From: Variovorax sp. OAS795
GTDB taxonomy: Bacteria; Pseudomonadota; Gammaproteobacteria; Burkholderiales; Burkholderiaceae_C
Direction: 5' to 3'
Assembly: GCF_040546685.1 (NCBI RefSeq)
Contig: NZ_JBEPOH010000001.1
Coordinates: forward strand, 3,658,001 to 3,722,000
DNA length: 64,000 bases
Shown here: piece after piece, positions 1-8,899 of the stretch
Numbering within the stretch: the first letter of the stretch is position 1
How the letters are laid out: each line of letters opens with the position of its first letter
Position numbers and translations under genes: made by a program
Notes under the pieces: model-generated
Database searches by the model: none
What the model was told of the DNA's origin: nothing
What the model saw: only the letters and a program-made list of their open reading frames with translations

Positions 1-1
1 C

Positions 2-400
2 AAGCAGGGCGAGATCGTGCGGCAATGCATCCAGCTGCACATGCGCGAGATGCTCGAGCCCACCAGCCAGTGGGCCAAGGAATTCGAGCGCGACATCAAG
101 GCGCCGCACATCGCCATCGCGGGCGTGCTGTGCCGACGCCTCGGCCTTGCGCGCCCGGACGACGACGTGCATCGCCTGACTTTCGCCATCACCGGGCTCG
201 CGGTGCAGCTCTTCGTGAGCCAGGACCTGGTCGATGCGATCCGCCCTTCATTGCTGAACACGCCGAAAAACGTGGACACCTGGGCGCAGCGCCTCACGGG
301 CTACGCCATCGCGCTGGTCGAGGCCGAAGCATTGCGCCGCAAAGCCGCCGCCAAGCCCGTGGCCGTTGCTGCCGTCCGTTCCGGGAGAAAGAAGACATGA
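2..400 (+). CDS. TetR-family regulator, CecR-like, C-terminal part (gene starts before the window)
   Basis: This is the 3' end of a regulator whose DNA-binding half lies outside the window. The frame is open from base 2 and ends in TGA at 398-400. The visible ~130 residues form an all-helical ligand-binding domain resembling the C-terminal domain of CecR/YbiH-type TetR proteins (MREMLEP, then DDDVHRLTFAITGLAVQL). The stop overlaps the ATG of the efflux outer-membrane gene, so it is the first gene of the efflux operon and probably its repressor. The family assignment is from remembered sequence similarity; the regulatory target is inferred from position. Confidence 0.75.
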   Translation, partial: KQGEIVRQCIQLHMREMLEPTSQWAKEFERDIKAPHIAIAGVLCRRLGLARPDDDVHRLTFAITGLAVQLFVSQDLVDAIRPSLLNTPKNVDTWAQRLTGYAIALVEAEALRRKAAAKPVAVAAVRSGRKKT

Positions 401-1890
401 GACGACTCCGATGGTTTGCCGCCGTCTGCCTGCCGCTCGGCCTTGCCCTTGGGGGCTGCGGCCTGACGCGCCCGCCGGCCAGCGTGGAGGCGCCCTTTCC
501 CGCGCAGTGGCATGCGCCGCTGCCCCACGGCGGCTCGGTGGTTTCGCTGGCCGACTGGTGGCGCCAGCTCGACGACCCGCTGCTGGTCGAACTGATTGCC
601 GCGGCCGAAGCCGCCAGCCCCAACCTCGCGAGCGCCGCGGCGCGCGTGGCCGAGGCACGCTCCACGCGCGTGCAGGCTGGCGCGGCGCTGCTGCCCAGCC
701 TGGACGGCACGCTGTCGGCCAGCCGCGGCGTCTCGGGCTCTTCGTTCGGCGCGGGCGGCAGCGCGGCCTCCTCGTCCGCCAGCAGCAGCGCAGCCATCGC
801 GCCCGTGACCACGCTCCAGGCGGGGCTGCAGTCGAAATGGGAGATCGACCTGTTCGGCCGCCTGCGCGCCGATCGAGATTCGGCCGAGCAGAAGCTCGGC
901 AGCGCCACCGCCAAGTGGCACGACGCACGCGTGGCCGTCGCGGCCGAAACGGCCAACGCCTATTTCGCCGAACGCGCGTGCCAGCAGCAGCTGCGCGTGG
1001 CGGAGTCGGATGCGAAATCGCGCGGCGAGACCGCGCGGCTCACCGACCTGTCGGCGCGCGCCGGCTTCACGGCACCGGCCGATGCGGCGCTGGCACGCGC
1101 CAGCGCATCGGATGCGTCGGGCCGCCTCACGCAGCAGCGCGCCCTGTGCGCGGTGCAGCGCAAGGCGCTGGTGGCGCTCAGCGGCGTCGACGAGCCTGTG
1201 CTCGAACAGAAGCTCGCCGCTTCGCCCGCGCAGCGTGCGCTGCCCGTGGTGGGCAGCATCGCGAGCGTGCCGGCCGAGGCCATCTCGCAGCGGCCCGACG
1301 TCTATGCGGCGGAGCTGGGCGTGGCATCGGCCAGTGCCGACGTGGGCTCCGCCGAAGCCGAGCGCTATCCCAAGCTCAGCATCTCGGGTTCCATCGGCCG
1401 CATGCAGATCCGCACCAGCGGCTTCCGCGAGTCGCTCGACACCTGGACCATCGGCCCGGTGTCGCTCACGGTCCCGCTGCTCGATGGCGGTGCGCGCGCG
1501 GCCAACAGCGATGCGGCCAAGGCGCGCTACACGGAAGCGGTGTCGCTCTACCGCGCGAACGTTCGGCAGGCGGTGCGCGAGGTCGAGGAAGCGCTGGTCA
1601 ACCTCGATGCCACCGATGCACGCGCCACCGACGCCGACTCCGCGGTGAAGAACTACCAGGCTTCGTTCGATGCCACGCAGGCGCGCTACCAGAGCGGCCT
1701 GGCCAGCCTGTTCGAGCTCGAGGATTCGCGCCGCACGCTCTTCGCCGCCCAAACCGCGCGCGTCTCGCTGCAACGCGAGCGCACCGAAGCCTGGGTTGCG
1801 CTCTATCGCTCGATGGGTGGCGGCTGGGCTCGCCCCGAATCGACCTCCCTGACTTCCAACCCGGCCGCCAAGGTCGCGACGTCGCCATGA
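397..1890 (+). CDS. RND efflux outer-membrane lipoprotein, NodT/OprM family
   Basis: A 497-residue TolC-like outer-membrane channel for a tripartite efflux pump. It begins with a lipoprotein signal (hydrophobic stretch then LGGCGL, so Cys is residue 19-20) and shows the duplicated helical layout of the family, including QAGLQSKWEIDLFGRLR and, in the second half, ERYPKLSISGSIG and TVPLLDGG. The start overlaps the upstream regulator stop (ATGA) and its own stop overlaps the adaptor start (ATGA), indicating translational coupling. Length is normal for the family. The substrate cannot be read from sequence. Confidence 0.9.
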   Translation: MRRLRWFAAVCLPLGLALGGCGLTRPPASVEAPFPAQWHAPLPHGGSVVSLADWWRQLDDPLLVELIAAAEAASPNLASAAARVAEARSTRVQAGAALLPSLDGTLSASRGVSGSSFGAGGSAASSSASSSAAIAPVTTLQAGLQSKWEIDLFGRLRADRDSAEQKLGSATAKWHDARVAVAAETANAYFAERACQQQLRVAESDAKSRGETARLTDLSARAGFTAPADAALARASASDASGRLTQQRALCAVQRKALVALSGVDEPVLEQKLAASPAQRALPVVGSIASVPAEAISQRPDVYAAELGVASASADVGSAEAERYPKLSISGSIGRMQIRTSGFRESLDTWTIGPVSLTVPLLDGGARAANSDAAKARYTEAVSLYRANVRQAVREVEEALVNLDATDARATDADSAVKNYQASFDATQARYQSGLASLFELEDSRRTLFAAQTARVSLQRERTEAWVALYRSMGGGWARPESTSLTSNPAAKVATSP

Positions 1891-3110
1891 AAAGCATCAA
1901 ACGCTCCACCCTTGCCCTCGCGCTGCTGGCGCTCGTCATCGTCATTGCGGCGGCCGTGTGGCTGGTGCGCAAGCCTGCGAGCGAAACCCAGGCCGCGGCG
2001 GACAAGGCCAAGCCGGGGGCGCCGGCGGCTCGCCCGACCCTGACGGTCACGGTTGCCAAGCCCGAGCTCACCGAGCTCACGCTCACGCTGGCGGCCAACG
2101 GCAACGTGGCCGCCTGGCAGGAGGCCAGCGTGGGTTCCGAATCCACGGGCCTCAAGCTCGCCGAAGTGCGCGTGAACGTGGGCGACGTGGTCACGAAGGG
2201 CCAGGTGCTCGCCGTCTTCTCGCCGGAGACGGTGCAGGCGGACATCGCGCAATCGCGGGCCTCGCTGGCCGAAGCGAGGGCCACGGCGGCCGATGCCGCG
2301 GGCAACGCGGCGCGCGCGCGCACGCTGCAGGCGACCGGCGCGCTGAGCCAGCAGCAGATCAACCAGTACCAGACGGCCGAGCAGACGGCCAAGGCACGCG
2401 TCGAGGCGGCCGAGGCCGTGCTCGCGGCGCAGCAGGTCCGCGGGCGCAACACGCAGGTGCTGGCGCCCGACGACGGCGTGATCTCGTCGCGCACCGCGAC
2501 GGTGGGCAGCGTGGTGGGCGCGGGCACCGAGCTGTTCCGGCTGATCCGCCAGGGCCGGCTCGAATGGCGTGCCGAGGTCACCTCGGCCGAGCTCAGCCGC
2601 ATCGCGGTGGGCACCACCGCGTTCGTGGTCAGCGCCAGCGGCGCGCAGGTGCGCGGCAAGGTGCGCAGCATCGCGCCGACGGTCGATCCGCAAACGCGCG
2701 CGGCGCTGGTCTATGTCGACCTGCCGAACGTGCAGCAGAACACCGGCATCAAGGCCGGCATGTTCGCGCGCGGCGACTTCGAACTCGGCCGCAGCTCCGC
2801 GCCCACCGTGCCGCAAGCCTCCATCGTCCCGCGCGACGGCTTCAACAACGTCTTCATGCTGCTGCCCGACAACCGCGTGGCGCAGCTCAAGGTGCAGACC
2901 GGCCGCCGTGTCGGCGAGCGCGTGGAGATCACCAGCGCCCTGCCCGAAGGCGCCCAGATCGTGGTGCAGGGCGCCGGCTTCCTGAACGACGGCGACCTGG
3001 TGCGGGTGGTGCCGGCATCCGCACCCGCCGCCGCGGGCGCACAGCCGGCCGCGGCGCCGGCATCGGCCCCCGCGGGCAAGCCGGACAACGAAACGAAGGC
3101 ACGCCCATGA
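1887..3110 (+). CDS. RND efflux periplasmic adaptor (membrane fusion protein)
   Basis: A 407-residue HlyD/AcrA-type adaptor. Residues ~8-26 are an N-terminal hydrophobic anchor (LALALLALVIVIAAAVWLV). Next come a lipoyl-like half motif (VNVGDVVTKGQVLAVF), an alanine/glutamine-rich helical hairpin (~residues 115-180) and the second lipoyl half (VLAPDDGVISSRTATVGSVV), then a beta-barrel region. The C-terminus is an Ala/Pro-rich tail. Coupled to both neighbours by 4-nt overlaps. It should bridge the inner-membrane pump and the outer-membrane lipoprotein encoded alongside. Confidence 0.92.
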   Translation: MKSIKRSTLALALLALVIVIAAAVWLVRKPASETQAAADKAKPGAPAARPTLTVTVAKPELTELTLTLAANGNVAAWQEASVGSESTGLKLAEVRVNVGDVVTKGQVLAVFSPETVQADIAQSRASLAEARATAADAAGNAARARTLQATGALSQQQINQYQTAEQTAKARVEAAEAVLAAQQVRGRNTQVLAPDDGVISSRTATVGSVVGAGTELFRLIRQGRLEWRAEVTSAELSRIAVGTTAFVVSASGAQVRGKVRSIAPTVDPQTRAALVYVDLPNVQQNTGIKAGMFARGDFELGRSSAPTVPQASIVPRDGFNNVFMLLPDNRVAQLKVQTGRRVGERVEITSALPEGAQIVVQGAGFLNDGDLVRVVPASAPAAAGAQPAAAPASAPAGKPDNETKARP

Positions 3111-6100
3111 ACGTTTCCGCATGGTCCATCCGCAACCCGATTCCGGCGGTGATGCTGTTCGTGCTGCTCACCTTCGGCGGGCTGCTGTCGTTCAACGCGA
3201 TGAAGGTGCAGAACTTCCCGGACATCGACCTGCCGACCGTGACGGTTTCGGCGGCGCTGCCCGGCGCCGCGCCTTCGCAGCTGGAGACCGACGTCGCGCG
3301 CAAGCTCGAGAACTCCATCGCCACGGTGCAGGGCCTGAAGCACATCACCACCAAGGTGCAGGACGGCGCCGCCACCCTGATCGTCGAGTTCCGGCTCGAG
3401 AAGCCGGTGCAGGAAGCCGTGGACGACGTGCGCTCCGCGGTGCAGCGCGTGCGCGCCGACCTGCCGGCCGACGTGCGCGACCCGGTGGTCACCAAGCTCG
3501 ACTTCGCGGCCCAGCCGGTGCTCGCCTTCACCATCGCCTCGGCACGCATGGACATCGAGGCGCTGAGCTGGTTCGTGGACAACGACATCACCAAGAAGCT
3601 GCTCGCGTTGCCCGGAGTGGGCGCAGTCAACCGCGTGGGCGGCGTCACGCGCCAGGTGCACGTCGACCTCGATCCCGCCAAGCTGCAGGCGCTGGGCGCG
3701 TCGGCGGCCGACATCTCGCGCCAGCTGCGCCAGGTGCAGACCGAAAGCGCCGGCGGCCGCATCGACCTGGGCGGCAGCGAGCAGCCGGTGCGCACCTTGG
3801 CCACCGTGCAGTCGGCCGACCAGCTCGCCGACATGCAGATTGCGCTTTCCGACGGCCGCCGCATCCGGCTCGACCAGGTGGCGCGCATCAGCGACACCAT
3901 CGCGGAGCCCCGCGCCGCCGCGCTGCTCAACGGCAAGCCGGTGGTCGGTTTCGAAGTGGCCCGCAGCCGCGGCGCCAGCGAAGTGGAAGTGGGCCGCGCA
4001 ATCCAGAAGGCGCTGGCCGACCTGCGCGTCCAGCGCCCCGACATCGAGCTGACCGAGGCCTTCAATTTCGTCGACCCGGTGGAAGAAGAATACGACGGCT
4101 CGCTGCACCTTCTGTATGAAGGCGCCATCCTGGCGGTGATCGTGGTGTGGCTGTTCCTGCGGGACTGGCGCGCCACGTTCGTCTCGGCCGTGGCGCTGCC
4201 GATGTCGGTGATCCCGGCCTTCATCGGCATGCACCTGCTGGGCTTCTCGGTCAACGTGATCTCGCTGCTCGCGCTTTCTCTGGTGGTGGGCATATTGGTG
4301 GACGACGCGATCGTGGAGGTCGAGAACATCGTGCGACACCTGCGCATGGGCAAGTCGCCGTACGAAGCCGCCATGGAGGCCGCCGACGAGATCGGCCTGG
4401 CGGTGATCGCCACCACCTTCACGCTCATCGCGGTGTTCCTGCCCACCGCCTTCATGAGCGGCATCGCGGGCAAGTTCTTCAAGCAGTTCGGCTGGACCGC
4501 ATCGCTGGCGGTGTTCGCGTCGCTGGTGGTGGCGCGCGTGCTCACGCCGATGATGGCGGCCTACATCCTCAAGCCCGTGGTCGGCGCCGAAAAGGAGCCG
4601 CGCTGGCTCACGGCCTACATGCGCGCAGTGGAATGGAGCACCCACAACCGCTTCAAGACCATGGTGCTGGCCACCCTCTTCTTCTTCGGTTCGCTCGCGA
4701 TGATCCCGCTGTTGAAGACCGGCTTCATTCCGCCGGACGACAACTCGCAGACGCAGATCTACCTCTCGCTGGCGCCGGGCTCCACGCTCGCCCAGACCAC
4801 CGCAGCCGCCGAGGAAACGCGCCGCCGCGTGATGCAGATCAAGCATGTGCGAAGCGTCTACACCACGGTGGCGGGCGGCAGCGCGGGCGGCGATCCGTTC
4901 GCCAACTTCGGCACACCCGAAACCCGCAAGGCCACGCTCACCATCAAGCTGGACGAGCGCGGCGACCGCCCGCGCAAGCAGGTGATCGAAAACCAGATCC
5001 GCGCGGCGCTCGAAACCCTGCCCGGCGTGCGCAGCACCGTGGGCCTCGGCGGCTCGGGCGAAAAATACATCCTCGCGCTCACCGGCGAAGATCCTGCCGC
5101 CTTGGCCAGCGCAGCCAGCGCGGTCGAGAAAGACCTGCGCACGGTGCCCGGCCTCGGCAACATCACCTCCACCGCAAGCCTCGTGCGGCCCGAGATCGCC
5201 GTGCGCCCCGACTTCGCGCGCGCTGCCGACCTGGGCGTGACCAGTTCCGCCATTGCCGAGACGCTGCGCGTGGCAACGCTGGGCGACTACGACCAGGCGC
5301 TGGCGAAGCTCAACCTCGCGCAGCGGCAGGTGCCCATCGTGGTGAAGCTCGAAGATTCGGCGCGGCAGAACCTCGACCTGCTCGGCCGCCTCTCGGTGCC
5401 CAGCGCGCGCGGCCCGGTCATGCTGAGCCAGGTGGCCTCGTTGACGATGGAAGGCGGCCCCGCGGTGATCGACCGCTACGACCGCTCGCGCAACGTCAAC
5501 TTCGAGATCGAGCTATCGGGTGTCGGCCTCGGCGACGCCAAGAGCGCGGTCACGGCGCTGCCCTCGATCCAGAAGCTGCCCGCCGGCGTGCGCGTGACCG
5601 AGGTGGGCGACGCGGAGGTGATGACGGAGCTGTTCAACAGCTTCGGCCTTGCGATGCTCACGGGCGTGCTGTGCATTTACATCGTGCTGGTGCTGCTGTT
5701 CAAGGACTTCCTGCATCCGGTCACGATTCTTTGCGCACTGCCGCTGGCGCTCGGCGGCGCGTTCGTAGGCCTGCTCATCGGGCAGAAGGCGCTGTCGATG
5801 CCGTCACTGATTGGGTTGATCATGCTGATGGGCGTGGCCACCAAGAACTCGATCCTGCTGGTGGAATACGCCATCGTGGCGCGCCGCGACCACGGCATGA
5901 CACGCTGGGAGGCCCTGCGCGACGCCTGCCACAAGCGCGCCCGGCCCATCATCATGACCACGCTGGCCATGGGTGCGGGCATGCTGCCGATTGCCGTCGG
6001 CCTGGGTGCCGCCGACTCGAGCTTCCGCTCGCCGATGGCGATGGCGGTGATCGGCGGGTTGATCACGTCGACCGTGCTGAGCTTGCTGGTGGTGCCAGCC

Positions 6101-6217
6101 GTATTCACTTATGTGGACGACATCGAGCACTGGATCCGGCGGACCGTGCGGAAGGTGCGGGGGCAGCCGGCTGATCCGCACATCGATGATGACCTGGTGG
6201 AGCGGTCGGCTGGTTGA
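3107..6217 (+). CDS. RND efflux transporter, inner-membrane permease
   Basis: A 1036-residue proton-driven pump of the AcrB/HAE-1 superfamily. The N-terminus (SIRNPIPAVMLFVLLTFGG) is the first membrane helix, and the proton-relay aspartates are present in ILVDDAIVEVENI. Two large periplasmic loops alternate with two sets of membrane helices, and the second repeat ends with LIMLMGVATKNSILLVEYAI. Length and topology are complete. It is the last gene of the operon; a repeat element and then a convergent gene follow. Drug, metabolite or metal specificity is unknown, although the heavy-metal CusA family fits less well than the amphiphile exporters. Confidence 0.93.
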   Translation: MNVSAWSIRNPIPAVMLFVLLTFGGLLSFNAMKVQNFPDIDLPTVTVSAALPGAAPSQLETDVARKLENSIATVQGLKHITTKVQDGAATLIVEFRLEKPVQEAVDDVRSAVQRVRADLPADVRDPVVTKLDFAAQPVLAFTIASARMDIEALSWFVDNDITKKLLALPGVGAVNRVGGVTRQVHVDLDPAKLQALGASAADISRQLRQVQTESAGGRIDLGGSEQPVRTLATVQSADQLADMQIALSDGRRIRLDQVARISDTIAEPRAAALLNGKPVVGFEVARSRGASEVEVGRAIQKALADLRVQRPDIELTEAFNFVDPVEEEYDGSLHLLYEGAILAVIVVWLFLRDWRATFVSAVALPMSVIPAFIGMHLLGFSVNVISLLALSLVVGILVDDAIVEVENIVRHLRMGKSPYEAAMEAADEIGLAVIATTFTLIAVFLPTAFMSGIAGKFFKQFGWTASLAVFASLVVARVLTPMMAAYILKPVVGAEKEPRWLTAYMRAVEWSTHNRFKTMVLATLFFFGSLAMIPLLKTGFIPPDDNSQTQIYLSLAPGSTLAQTTAAAEETRRRVMQIKHVRSVYTTVAGGSAGGDPFANFGTPETRKATLTIKLDERGDRPRKQVIENQIRAALETLPGVRSTVGLGGSGEKYILALTGEDPAALASAASAVEKDLRTVPGLGNITSTASLVRPEIAVRPDFARAADLGVTSSAIAETLRVATLGDYDQALAKLNLAQRQVPIVVKLEDSARQNLDLLGRLSVPSARGPVMLSQVASLTMEGGPAVIDRYDRSRNVNFEIELSGVGLGDAKSAVTALPSIQKLPAGVRVTEVGDAEVMTELFNSFGLAMLTGVLCIYIVLVLLFKDFLHPVTILCALPLALGGAFVGLLIGQKALSMPSLIGLIMLMGVATKNSILLVEYAIVARRDHGMTRWEALRDACHKRARPIIMTTLAMGAGMLPIAVGLGAADSSFRSPMAMAVIGGLITSTVLSLLVVPAVFTYVDDIEHWIRRTVRKVRGQPADPHIDDDLVERSAG

Positions 6218-6229
6218 CGCTGTTCGTTC

Positions 6230-6684
6230 AGACTTTTTGACGCTGTGCGGGGTTTGTTTTCCGAGGCCGGGATATCCGCCCGGCGGCGGACTCACTTTCG
6301 GGGTGGGAGCGGGCAGCCTTCGCTCCCGCTCGGCCCAAATTCAGTACCAGCAGCCAATACCAACCACCGGGGCGCCCCGCGCCGCGGTGGCCTGGTGGCC
6401 GAGCGAAGCAAAGGCCCGTTCGGCACCCAAGCCCCTCTGTATGCGCCGAGGAGCGCAGGGTTTCGCGGATCAGGGCTCGCAGCTGTTTGAGCGAAGCGAG
6501 TTCTGCGGGACCCCGCGAAACCCGAGCACCGCAGGTTGCCCCGTAGCAAAGCGAAGGGGTCGCAGACAGTGGGGTCGCCTTTTCTTTGCTTACTTTCTTT
6601 TGGCGAAGCAAAAGAAAGTGAGTCCGCCGCCGGGCGGAATCCCGGCCTCGGGAAGCAAACGCTTCGCAGCGTCCAAAAAAAGCG
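6230..6684. repeat. Gene-free palindromic element with ~70-bp imperfect terminal inverted repeats
   Basis: The 508-bp gap between the efflux pump and tctA holds no convincing gene. Its two ends are inverted copies: 6230-6299 matches the reverse complement of 6614-6684 imperfectly, with a perfect 25-bp core (6275-6299 against 6614-6638) and further matching blocks around the GGCCTCGG, CAAAC and CAGCGTC words. The interior contains another inverted pair (GGGTTTCGCGG against its complement near 6525). The layout resembles a non-coding MITE-like or REP-type repeat. I recall similar sequences in Comamonadaceae genomes but cannot verify copy number here. Confidence 0.75.
6592..6619. repeat. 11-bp perfect hairpin inside the palindromic element
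   Basis: ACTTTCTTTTG at 6592-6602 and its exact complement at 6609-6619 enclose a 6-nt loop. The hairpin touches the right terminal inverted repeat and has no counterpart at the left arm. It lies between convergent genes and might also act as a transcription stop, although no T-tract follows it. Confidence 0.7.
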
Positions 6685-6725
6685 TCCCTTCGCGCCCGGA
6701 ACAAGAGCGCGAGAGGGCATGAAAA

Positions 6726-8241
6726 TCAGACCGCCAACCGAGCCAGCTTCCGATCACTCATCCGCTTGGCAACGCGCGGCAACACCAGCACAGCCACAAT
6801 GATGACCACCAGCGCGATCGACATCGGCCGCTGGAAGAACACCGCTGCACTTCCCTCGCCGATCGACATCGCATTGCGCAGTTGCGCTTCTGCAAGCGGC
6901 CCGAGGATCATGCCCACGACCACCGGAGCGGTCGGGAAGTCGAAGCGCCGCATCACCACGCCGAGCAGGCCGATGCCATACAGCAGGAACAGGTTCGAAC
7001 GCGCTCTGGCGCATGCCGTAGGCACCCACCGTCGCGAAGATCAGGATGCCGGCATAGAGCTGCGGCTTGGGAATCTTCAGCAGCTTGACCCAAAGGCCCA
7101 CCATTGGCAGGTTCAGCACCAGCAGCATCACGTTGCCGATGTAGAGAGAGGCGATCAGCGCCCAGACCAATGCGGCCGATGTGGTGAACAACTGCGGGCC
7201 CGGCTGGATGCCGTAGTTCTGGAACGCGCCGAGCAGGATGGCGGTGGTGTTCGACGTCGGGATGCCGAGCGTGAGCAGCGGGATCAGCGCCGCGGTCACC
7301 GTCGCGTTGTTGGCGGCCTCGGGTCCGGCGACGCCTTCGATGGCGCCTGCCGTGCCGAACTCGGCCTTGTCTTCCGAATTCTTGGCCAGCTTCTTTTCCA
7401 TCGCATAGCTCAGGAAAGTCGGAATCTCCGTACCGCCTGCGGGAATGCAGCCGAAGGGCGTGCCGATGGCGGTGCCGCGCAGCCATGCGGGAATGGAGCG
7501 CTTCCAGTCGCGCTTGGTCATGTGGACGCGGCTCAGCTTGTTCTGGCCTTCGACCACCTTGCCCTCGTAGAGCACCGCGTACAGCACTTCGGCCACTGCA
7601 AACAGGCCCACCGCCACCAGCACGATCTCGATGCCGTCCAGCAGTTCGGGAATGCCGCCCGTGTAGCGGCCCTGGCCCGAGATCTGGTCGAGGCCGACGC
7701 AGCCGGCTGCCAGGCCGATGAACAGCGCCGTCATGCCCCGCAGCGTGCTCTTGCCCAGCACCGCGCTCACAGTGGTGAAGGCCAGCAGCATCAGCAGGAA
7801 ATATTCGGGCGGACCGAGCTTCACGGCGAACTCGGCCACGAAAGGCGCGAACAGCGTGACGATGACCGTGGCGATGGTGCCGGCCACGAAGGAGCCGATG
7901 GCGGCAGTGGCGAGCGCGGCGCCCGCGCGTCCGCTCTTGGCCATCTTGTTGCCTTCCATCGCCGTGACCATGCTGGCCGTTTCACCCGGCGTGTTCAGCA
8001 GGATCGAGGTGGTCGAGCCGCCGTACATGGCGCCGTAGTAGATGCCCGAGAAGAAGATCATGGAGGCCGTGATGTCGACCTTGCCCGTGATCGGCAGCAG
8101 CATGGCCACTGCGACGGCCGGGCCGATGCCCGGCAGCACGCCCACGGCCGTGCCCAAGGCACAGCCCACCAGGCACCAGAGCAGATTGACCGGGGTGATC
8201 GCCGTGGCGAAACCCGTCATGAGTGCGTTGAAGATTTCCAT
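6726..8241 (-). pseudogene. tctA: Tripartite tricarboxylate transporter large membrane subunit TctA, disrupted by a +1 frameshift
   Basis: TctA is the ~500-residue, 12-helix permease of TTT-family uptake systems. The first ~415 residues (start [14 protein letters not shown] at 8241) are normal, including the conserved [15 protein letters not shown] stretch. After [12 protein letters not shown] the frame runs into unrelated residues, while the expected ending ([19 protein letters not shown], then a last membrane segment to the TGA at 6726) continues in the next frame. One extra base near 6994-6995 explains this. The ATG follows the tctB stop by 1 nt. Whether the shift is a real mutation or a base-call error cannot be decided from this sequence; if real, the last two helices are lost. 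Confidence 0.88.
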
Positions 8242-8242
8242 G

Positions 8243-8779
8243 TCAGATCCAACCCGTCGTCGTGAGGCCCGGCAGGTTGATGGCCAGGAACTTTGTGAAC
8301 ATCCAGAACACGGGCGCGGCAATGAGCGCGCCGGTCAGCAGATCGATGGCCCATGTTCGCGGCAGGTTGGCCGAAGGATGTCCGCTCGCGCGGCGCAGGC
8401 CCTGCACCGCCAGCACGTAGCACAGCGTGCAGCTCAGGATGAAGCCGAGCTGGGTGATGAGCGCCGCATTGAGCAGCAGGCCCGCCGACACCCAGACGAA
8501 TCCGGGCCAGAAGGCCTGCTCGGCGCCCGTCGGGGCATCGAGCTCGCGAAAGCCGCCGGTGCGTGCTTCCCAGAGGATCCAGCCGCCGCAAAGCGTGAGC
8601 ACGCAGGCCACCAGCCAGGGCAGGAAGTTGGGCCCGACGCCGCCGTAGCCGGCCTCGGAAGGAATGCTGATGGCGCCGAAAGCCAGTGCCAGGCCGGTCA
8701 GCAGCACACCGGCGCCGACCAGGGTTTGCGGCCAAAGAGCCGCAGGTTGCGGCGAGACCGAGGATTCTGGAGTTGTCAT
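8243..8779 (-). CDS. tctB: Tripartite tricarboxylate transporter small membrane subunit TctB
   Basis: A 178-residue protein with four hydrophobic segments, typical of Tct[37 protein letters not shown], a third around the [20 protein letters not shown] region and a fourth near [14 protein letters not shown]. It sits between tctC and tctA and ends 1 nt before the tctA start. With TctA it forms the membrane part of a solute uptake system fed by the periplasmic TctC. The ~120-nt leader behind tctC contains a terminator hairpin, so its expression is probably lower than that of tctC. Confidence 0.9.
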   Translation of the reverse strand: MTTPESSVSPQPAALWPQTLVGAGVLLTGLALAFGAISIPSEAGYGGVGPNFLPWLVACVLTLCGGWILWEARTGGFRELDAPTGAEQAFWPGFVWVSAGLLLNAALITQLGFILSCTLCYVLAVQGLRRASGHPSANLPRTWAIDLLTGALIAAPVFWMFTKFLAINLPGLTTTGWI

Positions 8780-8800
8780 TTTTTGCTCCCACAGTCAGGG

Positions 8801-8826
8801 AAAAAAGAGGGCCTACTGAAAGGCCC
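8801..8826 (-). terminator. Intra-operon terminator between tctC and tctB
   Basis: On the minus strand a 6-bp stem (GGGCCT and AGGCCC with a 6-nt loop, 8809-8826) is followed by a run of six T residues (complement of 8801-8806). It lies ~75 nt downstream of tctC and ~20 nt upstream of tctB, the place expected for an attenuator that raises binding-protein output relative to the membrane subunits. Confidence 0.7.
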
Positions 8827-8899
8827 GCGATTCAAAAGAGCTCCCCACCCGTCCCCATTGAAGCGACACGAAGTGCGCGTAGCCTGGGGGCGAGCGAGA

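Noticed and set aside
6766..8265. A ~500-codon plus-strand frame opposite tctA
   Set aside because: Antisense shadow of a clearly recognised transporter gene; His/Arg/Gln-rich composition.
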